Positions 40,345-49,484 of a stretch of 64,000 bases of DNA are shown here, one piece after another; position 1 is the first letter of the stretch; every line of letters starts with the position of its first letter. The stretch comes from Halomonas sp. (GTDB lineage Bacteria > Pseudomonadota > Gammaproteobacteria > Pseudomonadales > Halomonadaceae): the NCBI RefSeq assembly GCF_011050415.1, contig NZ_DRFS01000005.1:86941-150940 (forward strand). Direction: 5' to 3'. The position numbers were made by a program, and so were the translations under genes. The notes under the pieces are model-generated. The model was not told where the DNA came from and searched no databases. It saw only the letters and a list, made by a program, of their open reading frames with translations.

Positions 40345-41004
40345 TTAGCGTTTTTTGCCTTTAGAGGGTGTCTTCTTGCGTGGTTTGGGCTTGGCCGTTT
40401 CCGGCGGCACGCGGTAGTGCAGATAAAGATCAAGCACCAGTTCCGGTAACTGGGCCACCAGTGACTCCTGGCGCGCCTGATCCTTTGCCAGCTCGGCCAT
40501 ATCGGGCTCTTCTTCGAATAGCCCAGAGAGCAGCATAAACGGCAGCAGCAGCGTTGCAGCGGCTTCTTCATCATCCTGGAACCAAGCACTTTCATCGCTG
40601 AAGACACCTTCCATAAAGCCTGCACACCAGTCTCCAATAGGTGTATCTTCAGCGGGCTCTCCTCCCAGCGTTAACTCGAAAGGCAGCTCCGGTAATCCGC
40701 CTTGCTCAAGTAACGCCACGGCATTGTCACGCAGCAAGGTCAGCAGGGTGATAATCTCATCGCGCTCGGCATTATCTGCGTAGCGCGGTTCGCCCTGGAA
40801 CAGTTCTGCTAACCATTGGGTGGGCGGTACTTCGCTGGGCGCGACGGCCAGAGCGACGAGAAAACCATGGGCAGAAATGAGATCTAGCGCATCCTCGTCC
40901 ACTTGTTCCGAGGCAAGGAAGTCATCCAGTCTATCCAGTTGCTCGTCGTCGAGCAGTGGCTGTGGTGGCGTGTTGGTTTCAGGCGTGTCACTGCGCTCTG
41001 CCAT
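40345..41004 (-). CDS. YecA/YgfB (UPF0149) family protein
   Basis: A 219-residue acidic, helical protein. The UPF0149 pattern is seen in LDDFLASEQVDEDALDLISAHGFLVALAVAP and in DWCAGFMEGVF. The end is basic (about 20 residues rich in Lys/Pro), with no SEC-C zinc tail. Function is not established for the family. It lies 3 bp from the convergent clsB stop and uses GAGG before its ATG. Confidence 0.82.
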   Translation of the reverse strand: MAERSDTPETNTPPQPLLDDEQLDRLDDFLASEQVDEDALDLISAHGFLVALAVAPSEVPPTQWLAELFQGEPRYADNAERDEIITLLTLLRDNAVALLEQGGLPELPFELTLGGEPAEDTPIGDWCAGFMEGVFSDESAWFQDDEEAAATLLLPFMLLSGLFEEEPDMAELAKDQARQESLVAQLPELVLDLYLHYRVPPETAKPKPRKKTPSKGKKR

Positions 41005-41086
41005 GAGTAAAGCCTCGTCAATGCGAATCGGTAATCAACGGTTAGCATGTATCGAAATCAACATGCGCCTAAATTAATATCTATCT

Positions 41087-41650
41087 ATGACGGCTAGTTT
41101 ATCACTAATGAAGACGACACCACTGCCCCCTTGGCCTGCTGTTAAACTGGCAGCCATGTCCGATGCTGAGTTGCACCGGGCAGCGCTGGTGCGCGTAGAG
41201 CAGGCTTGGCAGCGTTGCTTTGAGGTGTATCCCTCGTTGCCACGTCCAAAGGTTTGGTTTGACTTGCGGGGAGCCTCCGCTGGCCAAGCACATCTTGGCC
41301 GTGGAGGCTTACGGCTGAATCCTGTGCTGCTGGACGAGAACCGTATGGCGTTTTTTGACGAGGTTATCCCTCATGAAATGGCTCACTGGCTGGTGTTTCA
41401 TTTAGAGAATGGCCCGCGCCTGAGGCCCCATGGACGTGAATGGAAAACGGTGATGCGTGATTTGTTCGGTCTAGCGCCCAGCGTAACCCATCGCTTTGAT
41501 ATTCAGCGCTCACAGGCAGCGCCATATCGCTATCAATGTGATTGCCGAATTCATCGATTTACCACACGTCGTCATGCTTTAGCGGTAAACGGACATCGTT
41601 ATCGTTGCCGGAGCTGCGCTAAGACCTTGGTATACACTCCCGAAGATTAA
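41087..41650 (+). CDS. SprT-like zinc metalloprotease family protein
   Basis: A 187-residue protein with the zinc motif HEMAHWLVFH (HExxH) and a C-terminal zinc ribbon (CDC...HRYRCRSC), as in SprT. SprT/Spartan relatives act on DNA-protein crosslinks in eukaryotes; the bacterial role is less clear. The start is uncertain: ATG at 41087, 41108 and 41156 are in frame and none has a clear ribosome site. Confidence 0.85.
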   Translation: MTASLSLMKTTPLPPWPAVKLAAMSDAELHRAALVRVEQAWQRCFEVYPSLPRPKVWFDLRGASAGQAHLGRGGLRLNPVLLDENRMAFFDEVIPHEMAHWLVFHLENGPRLRPHGREWKTVMRDLFGLAPSVTHRFDIQRSQAAPYRYQCDCRIHRFTTRRHALAVNGHRYRCRSCAKTLVYTPED

Positions 41651-41670
41651 TGCTGACATGGTTATAAATA

Positions 41671-41687
41671 TTTGTTTTTTAAACAAA
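41671..41687. promoter_or_regulatory. AT-only inverted repeat upstream of acs
   Basis: TTTGTTT-TTT-AAACAAA (41671-41687) lies between the SprT-like stop and acs. It could be a weak terminator or an operator in the acs control region (41651-41859). Confidence 0.35.
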
Positions 41688-41859
41688 AAATGCTAATACC
41701 AATGTCTAAAGGGAAGCCTTTGCGAGGAGGTTTATGCTAGGGCTACATTAATAGCTGTCGATACGCCCAATAACGGTTGCTAAGGCCACTGAATATCATA
41801 AACAATCGTACCGACGCCCATTTTCTAGAGAGTGCATTTTCACGGACAGAGGCAATTTC

Positions 41860-43809
41860 ATGAGCAATCAACAGAACGTCTATCCGGTGCGCGACGACTT
41901 CGCCGCCAATGCGTGGGCCGATAAAGCCAAATATTCGGCCGTGTATCAGCAGTCGATGGACGATCCGGAAGGCTTCTGGGCCGAGCAGGCCAAGCGCCTT
42001 GACTGGATTAAAGCGCCTACCAAAATCAAAAATACCTCCTTTGCACGTGACAACGTCGATATTCGTTGGTTTGAAGATGGTCTGCTTAACGTCAGCGCTA
42101 ACTGCCTGGATCGCCATCTAGATAAGCGCGGTGATCAAACGGCGATTATTTGGGAGGGTGACAACCCCAACGAATCCAAGCACATTACCTATCGTGAGCT
42201 CTATGCGCGTACGAACCAGCTTGCTAACGCGCTAAAAGAGTTAGGCATTGGTAAGGGTGACACTGTTACGCTTTACATGCCGATGATTCCTGAGGCGGCC
42301 ATGGCGATGCTTGCCTGTGCGCGTATCGGCGCGGTGCATTCGGTTGTGTTTGGCGGCTTCTCTCCAGATGCGGTCGCCCAACGGGTGATTGGCTCGGACT
42401 CCAGGCTGGTCATCACTGCCGATGAATCAGTGCGCGGTGGTAAGCATGTACCGCTGAAAGAGAACGTGGATGCCGCGCTGACCCGTGAAGGCACCGATGT
42501 ATGCAAAAACGTACTGGTTGTAAAGCGTACCGGTGGTGAGATTGAGTGGAACGAAGGTCGTGATATTTGGTTTGATGAACTCGTCGATCAGCAGTCCAGT
42601 GAGTGCGAAGCCGAAGCGATGGGCGCTGAAGATCCACTGTTTATTCTGTATACCTCTGGCTCTACTGGCGCACCGAAAGGTTTGAAGCATACAACGGGTG
42701 GCTACCTGACCTATGCTGCGATGACTCACCAGTATGTGTTTGATTATCAGGAAGGCGAAATCTACTGGTGTACTGCTGACGTTGGTTGGGTAACCGGCCA
42801 TAGCTACATCGTTTATGGCCCGCTGGCGAACGGCGCTACCACGTTAATGTTTGAAGGCGTACCGAGTTATCCCACTCATGGACGCATGGGCGAGATCGTT
42901 GATAAGCACAACGTTAATATTCTTTACACTGCCCCTACTGCTGTTCGCGCACTGATGGCCCATGGCGATAATGTGATGGATTCCAGTAAACGCGATAGCC
43001 TGCGTTTGTTAGGTTCCGTGGGCGAGCCGATCAACCCGGAAGCGTGGGAGTGGTTCTATCGCGTTATCGGCAATGAAAAATGCCCGATTGTAGATACTTG
43101 GTGGCAGACAGAAACCGGTGGCATCATGATTGCCCCGCTACCAGGAGCAACGCCGCTTAAACCTGGTTCCGCGACGATGCCTTTTTTTGGTGTTAAGCCA
43201 GCGCTAGTCGACAATGAAGGTAAGATTCTTGAAGGCGCGACCGAAGGTAATTTGGTCATTCTCGACTCCTGGCCAGGGCAGGCGCGTTCTATTTGGGGGG
43301 ACCATGAGCGCTATATCCAGACCTATTTTTCAACCTACGATGGCATGTACTTCACGGGTGATGGCTGCCGCCGCGATGAGGATGGCTACTTCTGGATTAC
43401 CGGGCGCGTAGATGACGTCCTTAACGTTTCAGGCCACCGTATGGGTACCGCCGAGATTGAATCGTCACTTGTCGCGCACAGCGCCGTCGCTGAAGCAGCT
43501 GTGGTAGGCTTCCCTCACGATATTAAGGGACAAGGCATCTATATTTATGTCACCCTGAATGACGGTATTGAGGCGACAGACGAACTCAAGAAAGAGCTGA
43601 CGTTGTGGGTACGTAAAGATATTGGACCCATTGCTTCACCTGATGTTATTCAGTGGGCACCAGGTTTGCCGAAAACTCGCTCGGGTAAAATCATGCGACG
43701 CATTTTACGCAAGATTGCTGCTAATGAGTGTGATGGCTTGGGCGATACCAGCACATTAGCCGACCCATCAGTGGTAGATGAGCTGATTGAGCATCGTGCG
43801 AATCAGTAA
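41860..43809 (+). CDS. acs: Acetyl-CoA synthetase
   Basis: Acs (649 residues) activates acetate to acetyl-CoA via acetyl-AMP. Motifs: [15 protein letters not shown] (P-loop, about residue 265), WWQTETGG, and the C-terminal [11 protein letters not shown] whose Lys is the site of regulatory acetylation in this family. A GAGG ribosome site precedes the ATG. Downstream lie a response regulator, a CrbS-like kinase and an acetate-type symporter, which together form an acetate uptake and activation module. Confidence 0.97.
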   Translation: MSNQQNVYPVRDDFAANAWADKAKYSAVYQQSMDDPEGFWAEQAKRLDWIKAPTKIKNTSFARDNVDIRWFEDGLLNVSANCLDRHLDKRGDQTAIIWEGDNPNESKHITYRELYARTNQLANALKELGIGKGDTVTLYMPMIPEAAMAMLACARIGAVHSVVFGGFSPDAVAQRVIGSDSRLVITADESVRGGKHVPLKENVDAALTREGTDVCKNVLVVKRTGGEIEWNEGRDIWFDELVDQQSSECEAEAMGAEDPLFILYTSGSTGAPKGLKHTTGGYLTYAAMTHQYVFDYQEGEIYWCTADVGWVTGHSYIVYGPLANGATTLMFEGVPSYPTHGRMGEIVDKHNVNILYTAPTAVRALMAHGDNVMDSSKRDSLRLLGSVGEPINPEAWEWFYRVIGNEKCPIVDTWWQTETGGIMIAPLPGATPLKPGSATMPFFGVKPALVDNEGKILEGATEGNLVILDSWPGQARSIWGDHERYIQTYFSTYDGMYFTGDGCRRDEDGYFWITGRVDDVLNVSGHRMGTAEIESSLVAHSAVAEAAVVGFPHDIKGQGIYIYVTLNDGIEATDELKKELTLWVRKDIGPIASPDVIQWAPGLPKTRSGKIMRRILRKIAANECDGLGDTSTLADPSVVDELIEHRANQ

Positions 43810-43844
43810 TGGCGACACCGTTATAGGCTTCTTAGCCTAAGGTG

Positions 43845-43882
43845 AACAGTGCCGGCCCATGTAGGTCGGCACTGTTGTTTTG
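43845..43882 (+). terminator. Terminator of acs
   Basis: AACAGTGCCG / CGGCACTGTT (43845-43854 with 43867-43876), followed by GTTTTG. Confidence 0.8.
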
Positions 43883-44071
43883 TAGATATGAGCTTTTATG
43901 TAGATAAGTTTTCAGTAGCATAAGTTTTTAGTGGTATGAACGATCTATTATAAATTGTGCATGTGATGCTTGGGCATGTTGAAGCCCATGGGGTACCATG
44001 CTTCACAACCGTAAGAGCCTAGCGTCGCGGCGGCAGACCACCCCGCTGCTCGAGGAACCGGAGGAATATCC

Positions 44072-44734
44072 ATGGCAGTAGCTCATAAGTTTATCGTCGC
44101 AGACGATCACCCGCTGTTTCGTGCAGCGCTGACACAAGCGTTACGCCAATTAGCCCCCCAGGCGGAAATTGTCGAAGCGGATACCATGGAAGCCACCACG
44201 GATGTGGTGAATCGCCACCCAGATGCTGATTTGATTCTTCTCGACCTGCACATGCCAGGAGCCCATGGCTTTTCTGGCCTAATTCAACTGCGGGGTCAGA
44301 TGCCTGATATTCCGGTAGCGGTGGTGTCAGGCAGTGATGAGCCGTATGTGGTTCGTCGTGCTATTGACTACGGCGCATCGGGTTTTATCCCTAAATCATC
44401 GTCACTACAACTAATTGCTGAGGCCGTAGGTGAAATCCTGCAGGGTGAAGTATGGTTGCCAGAGGCGCTGGCTAATGTGCTGGAAGAGACTAGCGAAGAG
44501 GAATCGCGCTTTGCTGAGGCGATTGCATCGCTAACCCCCCAGCAGTTCCGTGTTCTGAACATGCTGACAGAAGGTCTGCTGAACAAACAGATCGCCTATG
44601 AACTTAGTGTCTCTGAAGCCACTATCAAGGCCCACGTGACAGCGATTCTACGCAAGCTAGGCGTGCACTCCCGTACCCAAGCGGTTATTGCTGCGCAGAA
44701 GCTGGAAGTTGAACCGCCCAAAGTCGTTTCTTAA
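44072..44734 (+). CDS. crbR: LuxR/NarL-family response regulator (CrbR-like)
   Basis: A 220-residue regulator with a receiver domain (acidic DDH near residue 11, phospho-acceptor Asp58 in LILLDLHMPG, Ser/Thr and Lys positions in VVSGS and FIPKSSS) and a C-terminal LuxR-type helix-turn-helix (LTPQQFRVLNMLTEGLLNKQIAYELSVSEATIKAHVTAILRKL). CrbR/ErdR proteins activate acs in Vibrio and Pseudomonas; proximity to acs and to the kinase at 44775-48716 points to the same circuit. GGAGGA precedes the ATG. The name is by context and similarity, not proof. Confidence 0.85.
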   Translation: MAVAHKFIVADDHPLFRAALTQALRQLAPQAEIVEADTMEATTDVVNRHPDADLILLDLHMPGAHGFSGLIQLRGQMPDIPVAVVSGSDEPYVVRRAIDYGASGFIPKSSSLQLIAEAVGEILQGEVWLPEALANVLEETSEEESRFAEAIASLTPQQFRVLNMLTEGLLNKQIAYELSVSEATIKAHVTAILRKLGVHSRTQAVIAAQKLEVEPPKVVS

Positions 44735-44765
44735 AACTGCATAAGCCGATGGGTAAATCCCGCAG

Positions 44766-44788
44766 GCGCGGCGCTTAACGCGCCGCGC
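44766..44788. terminator. Hairpin between convergent crbR and crbS
   Basis: GCGCGGCGC / GCGCCGCGC (44766-44774 with 44780-44788), loop TTAAC; overlaps the last codons of the kinase gene. It has no T-run. Confidence 0.45.
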
Positions 44789-47700
44789 GATTGGCTTGTA
44801 AAGTGCGGGTAAGCAAGGCACGCAGTGCCGCGGGTTTAACGGGCTTCAACAGCAGTTGATAGCCCGCCCGTTTAATCTCTTCAGCAACGGCTTCGGTTCG
44901 ATCAGCGGTAATCACAATCCCTGGTACTGCCCCCTGAAAACGCTCGCTCAACGCTTCCAGTGCCATTAATCCTGTGACTTCGTTATCAAGGTGGTAGTCC
45001 GCCAGGATAGCATCGGGGTCGCCATCCATATTGCGTAGAATCGACTTGGCCCCACCAATACTGGTGGCAGTGAACACTTCGCAGCCCCAGCCGCTTAGCA
45101 TGGCGGTCATGCCTTCTAGGATCAGCGTTTCGTTATCAATACACACAATTCGCGTGCCGCTAAGTTTATGGCTGCCGCGCCGTGCCTGGGGTTCGAGATC
45201 ACTATCGCTGGCCTCGCGAGCGGCCACTATCGGCACGCTGACCGAGAAAACCGCTCCGCGGCCTACCGTTGAGCGGACTTTAATCGGATGATCGAGAACC
45301 CGGCTCATCCGATCAGCAATCGATAGCCCCAGCCCAAGGCCTTTTTCACTCTCTTTATGGCGTGACACCTGATCCAAACGGCGGAATTCCTGGAAAATCT
45401 CGGTGAGTTTGGATTCGGGAATGCCAGGGCCGCTGTCCCATACTTCAATGGAAAGCCAGTTGCCTTGGCGCCGACAACCCAAAAGAACGCGGCCCTCTTG
45501 GGTGTAGCGAATGGCATTGGATAAGAAGTTCTGCACGATACGGCGCAGCATCTGTGGGTCTGAGTCGACCCACCGCTGAGTTGGCACTACTTCTAAATCG
45601 AGTCCGCGGTCATCCGCCATTACCTCGAATTCAGCACGCAGAGGGCGGAATATGTCCGATAGAGCGAAGTGGCTACGGCGGGGGGTGAGTGCGCCAGCAT
45701 CTAGTTTGGAAATATCCAGCAGGGTGCTAAGCAACTCCTCTGCAGCCTGCAGCGAGTTATCAATGTGACCGACAATGCGCTGGGTGTCGGTAGTTGTCAC
45801 GTTTTGCATTAATGCTGAGGTGAAAAGCCGTGCCGCGTTGAGCGGTTGCAATAAATCATGGCTGGCAGCGGCCAAAAAGCGTGTCTTAGAGGCGTTAGCA
45901 TCTTCGGCCAACTGCTTAGCCTGGCGAAGCGCAAGCTCCGCTTCCGCTCGTACACGGTTCTCTTGACGCAGTGCCGCGTTCGCTTCAGAGAGCGCCTGGG
46001 TACGTTCGCGTACGCGCTCTTCAAGGGTTTCATTAGTCTCTTTAAGGGCAATTTCCGCCTGGCGGCGCTCGGTAATATCCTGATAAAGGGCAAAAAAGCC
46101 CAGAATCGATTGGCTGTCGCCAAAGTGGGGTGTGTAGGTGACCAACATATAGCGCATTGCATCACTGACCCGCAGGGAGACTTCAAAGCTGACCCGCTCA
46201 CCGTTTAGCGCGCGCGCCACCCAGGGCGCACGTTCTTCCGCCTGTTTGATCTGCAGTACGTCTTGAAAGCGACGACCAATGACAGCATTACGATCGATAT
46301 TGAATGCCTGTTCATAGGCGCGGTTGGTAAATAGATAGCGGCACTCTTTATCAAAGTAGGCAATCAGCGCAGGCACGTTGTCGGTATAGATGCGGATATT
46401 GTTTTCCGAACGAATCAGTGCCTCTTCAATGCGCTTTTGCTGGGTAATATCCTGATAGGTGTACACAAAGCCGCCGCCGGGCATGGGGTTGCCCTGAACT
46501 TCCAGCACGCTGCCGTCCTGGCGATAGCGCACGTAGCGGTGGGGTTGGCCTTCGCGAATATTGTCGAGCAGTAGCTGTACGTGCTCTTCTGGGTCACCTG
46601 GACCGTATTCGCCGTTATGGGCGTTGTAACGGAAAATGCGGTCAATGGGGGCGCCTACACGAATCAAATGGTCAGGGAAGCGGAATAGCTCCAGGTAACG
46701 CTGGTTCCACACCACTAGCCGCAGGTTCTGGTCGACAACGCTGATGCCTTGATTAATGTTTTCGATAGTGGCTTGGAGCAGCGCCCGGTTGAACTCCAGT
46801 ACCTGAGAGGCTTCATCGACGATTGAAATAACATCGGAGATGCCAATGCCGCGCCCCTGAAGTGCCGAGTTCACCACGATCCGCGCTGATGAAGCACCCA
46901 GTACCGAGGCCAGAAAGCGTTCGGTAAACTGGATAATATCAATTGAGGCACGAGTGCCATCGTCGAGTGGTTTACCTGCACGCCGGGCGTAATCTTCAAA
47001 GGCACGATCCACTTGGCCCGCACCAAGAAAGCGCTCACACAGCACTTTTAAATCGCCGACGGTAGTTGCCCCCGTCCAGGGGCGGTTAACCGAGGTTTGG
47101 CGTGTTTCTACGCTATCGACGAACAGTGAGGCTTGAATACGCTCAACCACCCGCTGGGAGGTGACCTGCGAAACAAAAATGTAGCAGAACAGGTTAACCC
47201 CAAGGGAAAGCATCACACCGTGGGTAAAGCTATCGCCCAGGTTAAGACCAAAGAGTGACGTTGGCGATAGCCAGTTAAGACCTAGCGGCCCTCCTTCAAG
47301 CCACAGCGTCGGTAGCACACCGGCATTAATCATGGCAGGCATGAGTAGGCTGTACGCCCAGATGGCGAAGCCAGCATTCATGCCCACCACTACACCGAGC
47401 CGATTGCCGCGCTTCCAGTAAAGACCGCCAATGACGGCAGGCGCAAACTGCGCGGCAGCGGCAAATGACAGCATGCCGATAGACGCCAGTGAGGTGAATT
47501 CAGCAATTAGTTGGTAGAAGCCATAGGCCATGGCCAAAACGGCGACAATTGTTAAACGACGTGCGCGCAGTACTAAGCGGCCGTAATCCCGAGCTTTGGT
47601 ATCAAACCAGCGCAGCCGGAAGAGTGCCGGGATGACGATTTCATTGGAGATCATGATCGAGACGGCCACCGCCGCCACAATCACCATGCCGGTGGCCGCC

Positions 47701-48716
47701 GAGAAGCCGCCAATAAAGGTAAGTAGCGTTAGCCACTGATGGCCTGAGGCCATCGATAGCGCCAATACGTAGGTGTCGGGCTCTACACCGCTTTCGGAAA
47801 ATAGCAGCAGACCCGCAGCTGCCAACGGTACGACAAAAAAGGCAATCGCCAGCAGATAGAGTGGGAATAACCAGCGGGCTTTGGTGGCATCGTCAGGGTG
47901 AATATTTTCGACGACGGCGACATGGAACTGACGCGGCAAACAGAGTATCGCCAGCATCGCCAGCAGGGTTTGTGCCCAGAAGCTTTGGCCAAAATCCTGA
48001 TTGGCAAGCTGGCGCTGAAGTTCAAGCTGGCTTTCAGCGTGGCCCATTAACTCGCCTAAGCCACCAAACATGCCCCAGGTGACAAAAGCGCCGAGTACCA
48101 AAAAAGCCAACAGCTTAACCAACGATTCAAAGGCTACCGCATGAATCAATCCTTCGTGGTGCTCGGTGGCATCGGTGTGTCGGGTGCCAAACAAAATGGC
48201 GAAGATTGCCATGACGATGGCGACAAAGAACGCGGTATCGCCAAACAGCGGCGTATGGGTCACATCAGCGGCGTCGGTGAGCACGCTAAACGAGGTGGAA
48301 ACCGCTTTTAACTGAAGTGCGATATAGGGCAGGGTGCCGACGAGGGCCACTAGGCTTGCAAAGGCGGCCAGCGACTGAGTTTTGCCGTAGCGGGAGGCGA
48401 TAAAGTCGGCAATAGAGGTAACGTTTTGGTGTTTGGCGACGCGAATCATTTTGGCCAGGACAGGCCAGAAGAGTAAAAAGGTCAGGATAGGGCCAACAAA
48501 GATACTGGCAAAAGACCAGCCTGCGGTTGCCGCTTGGCCTACCGCACCGTAAAACGTCCATGAGGTGCAGTAAATGGCCAGCGCCAAACTATAGATAATC
48601 GGCCGCCGCCGAGAGGCACCATGGGTACGCGCACGGCGGTCTCCGTACCAAGCGATGCCAAATAAAACGGCAATATAGAGTAGCGATACCGCTACCAGTA
48701 GCCCGCCGTGAAACAT
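44775..48716 (-). CDS. crbS: CrbS-like SLC5 transporter / hybrid histidine kinase
   Basis: The 1313-residue inner-membrane protein joins a sodium/solute symporter-type domain (about residues 1-500, some 13 membrane segments) to a sensor kinase. After a linker of STAC type (about 520-640) come two PAS domains (about 655-770 and 780-890), a coiled coil (NETLEERVRERTQALSEANA), HisKA with phospho-acceptor His953 in AAASHDLLQPLNA, an HATPase domain (NFLSNAIRYT, DSGPGIPESKL, KGLGLGLSI) and a C-terminal receiver with Asp1240. In Vibrio and Pseudomonas such proteins sense acetate or related solutes and control acs. GGAGAGAGG precedes the ATG. Confidence 0.9.
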   Translation of the reverse strand: MFHGGLLVAVSLLYIAVLFGIAWYGDRRARTHGASRRRPIIYSLALAIYCTSWTFYGAVGQAATAGWSFASIFVGPILTFLLFWPVLAKMIRVAKHQNVTSIADFIASRYGKTQSLAAFASLVALVGTLPYIALQLKAVSTSFSVLTDAADVTHTPLFGDTAFFVAIVMAIFAILFGTRHTDATEHHEGLIHAVAFESLVKLLAFLVLGAFVTWGMFGGLGELMGHAESQLELQRQLANQDFGQSFWAQTLLAMLAILCLPRQFHVAVVENIHPDDATKARWLFPLYLLAIAFFVVPLAAAGLLLFSESGVEPDTYVLALSMASGHQWLTLLTFIGGFSAATGMVIVAAVAVSIMISNEIVIPALFRLRWFDTKARDYGRLVLRARRLTIVAVLAMAYGFYQLIAEFTSLASIGMLSFAAAAQFAPAVIGGLYWKRGNRLGVVVGMNAGFAIWAYSLLMPAMINAGVLPTLWLEGGPLGLNWLSPTSLFGLNLGDSFTHGVMLSLGVNLFCYIFVSQVTSQRVVERIQASLFVDSVETRQTSVNRPWTGATTVGDLKVLCERFLGAGQVDRAFEDYARRAGKPLDDGTRASIDIIQFTERFLASVLGASSARIVVNSALQGRGIGISDVISIVDEASQVLEFNRALLQATIENINQGISVVDQNLRLVVWNQRYLELFRFPDHLIRVGAPIDRIFRYNAHNGEYGPGDPEEHVQLLLDNIREGQPHRYVRYRQDGSVLEVQGNPMPGGGFVYTYQDITQQKRIEEALIRSENNIRIYTDNVPALIAYFDKECRYLFTNRAYEQAFNIDRNAVIGRRFQDVLQIKQAEERAPWVARALNGERVSFEVSLRVSDAMRYMLVTYTPHFGDSQSILGFFALYQDITERRQAEIALKETNETLEERVRERTQALSEANAALRQENRVRAEAELALRQAKQLAEDANASKTRFLAAASHDLLQPLNAARLFTSALMQNVTTTDTQRIVGHIDNSLQAAEELLSTLLDISKLDAGALTPRRSHFALSDIFRPLRAEFEVMADDRGLDLEVVPTQRWVDSDPQMLRRIVQNFLSNAIRYTQEGRVLLGCRRQGNWLSIEVWDSGPGIPESKLTEIFQEFRRLDQVSRHKESEKGLGLGLSIADRMSRVLDHPIKVRSTVGRGAVFSVSVPIVAAREASDSDLEPQARRGSHKLSGTRIVCIDNETLILEGMTAMLSGWGCEVFTATSIGGAKSILRNMDGDPDAILADYHLDNEVTGLMALEALSERFQGAVPGIVITADRTEAVAEEIKRAGYQLLLKPVKPAALRALLTRTLQANRAAR

Positions 48717-48827
48717 GCCTCTCTCCCCGCCAGAGTGTGCGACCCGCTTATAACATTCGCTGTTTAAAAAGGCTTCATTCTAGGCGATATACATGGCTGT
48801 GTACGACCACTTGATACGCTTATATTG

Positions 48828-49337
48828 TTATGGACATACACTGTTTAGCAGCGGTGAGGTTTCACGCAATGTACGTATCTCTTCCAGAATCGGTTCGCGG
48901 GACTCTTTATTCAGAGGCACCAGTTCGCGACTATCACAGTTCAGTAAATAGGGTTGGGTAATGATGATGTCGGTGTAGTGGCGTTCAAACTGATAAAGAA
49001 TAAACTCTGCCAGAAGAGCGTCATCCTGCTCAATTAACCGAATGTTTTCACTATCGACCACGCTAAACTTAGTCGTCATGGGAATGGCAAAGGTCCACGG
49101 GCGCCATACTGCTGTTTCCGTATCACTGGAAATTACTGTGGTGGTTTCGGGGAGCTGCGCCTGCTTATGCTCAAACCAGGTGTACTCCACATGAACTTGA
49201 TAGCCCAACATACCTAAGCCACCAAACACTGGTACGATCCATGAAGGAAGTCGTTTACCGCTTAGGGTGCGCAGTATCAGGCCAATCCCTGCGGCCGCAA
49301 GGCCTGCAAAAATGGCGGCAATCAAATGCCAGATCAT
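48828..49337 (-). CDS. Small membrane protein of unknown function in the acetate module
   Basis: A 169-residue protein with two N-terminal membrane segments (about 4-22 and 33-48) and a C-terminal soluble domain of about 110 residues, probably periplasmic, ending LNSVCP. AAGGAT precedes the ATG. It lies between the kinase and the symporter genes on the same strand. I do not recognise a family beyond that of conserved hypothetical proteins. Confidence 0.75.
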   Translation of the reverse strand: MIWHLIAAIFAGLAAAGIGLILRTLSGKRLPSWIVPVFGGLGMLGYQVHVEYTWFEHKQAQLPETTTVISSDTETAVWRPWTFAIPMTTKFSVVDSENIRLIEQDDALLAEFILYQFERHYTDIIITQPYLLNCDSRELVPLNKESREPILEEIRTLRETSPLLNSVCP

Positions 49338-49394
49338 AAAATATCCTTACTAGAAGCCATCTCTAAAAACCTTTTCTAAAAGCTTTTTTAAAAG

Positions 49395-49422
49395 CATCGG
49401 GCCTCCCTAAGGAAGCCCGATG
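49395..49422 (-). terminator. Terminator of the DUF4212-symporter operon
   Basis: CATCGGGCCTCC / GGAAGCCCGATG (one mismatch; 49395-49406 with 49411-49422), loop CTAA; on the minus strand it is followed by CTTTTAAAAAAGCTTTT. Confidence 0.8.
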
Positions 49423-49484
49423 GTGAGGTCAGTTCCAAAGCGTGGTCACTGCAGAGTGCTAACACGCCAGGAATTGATTATGAC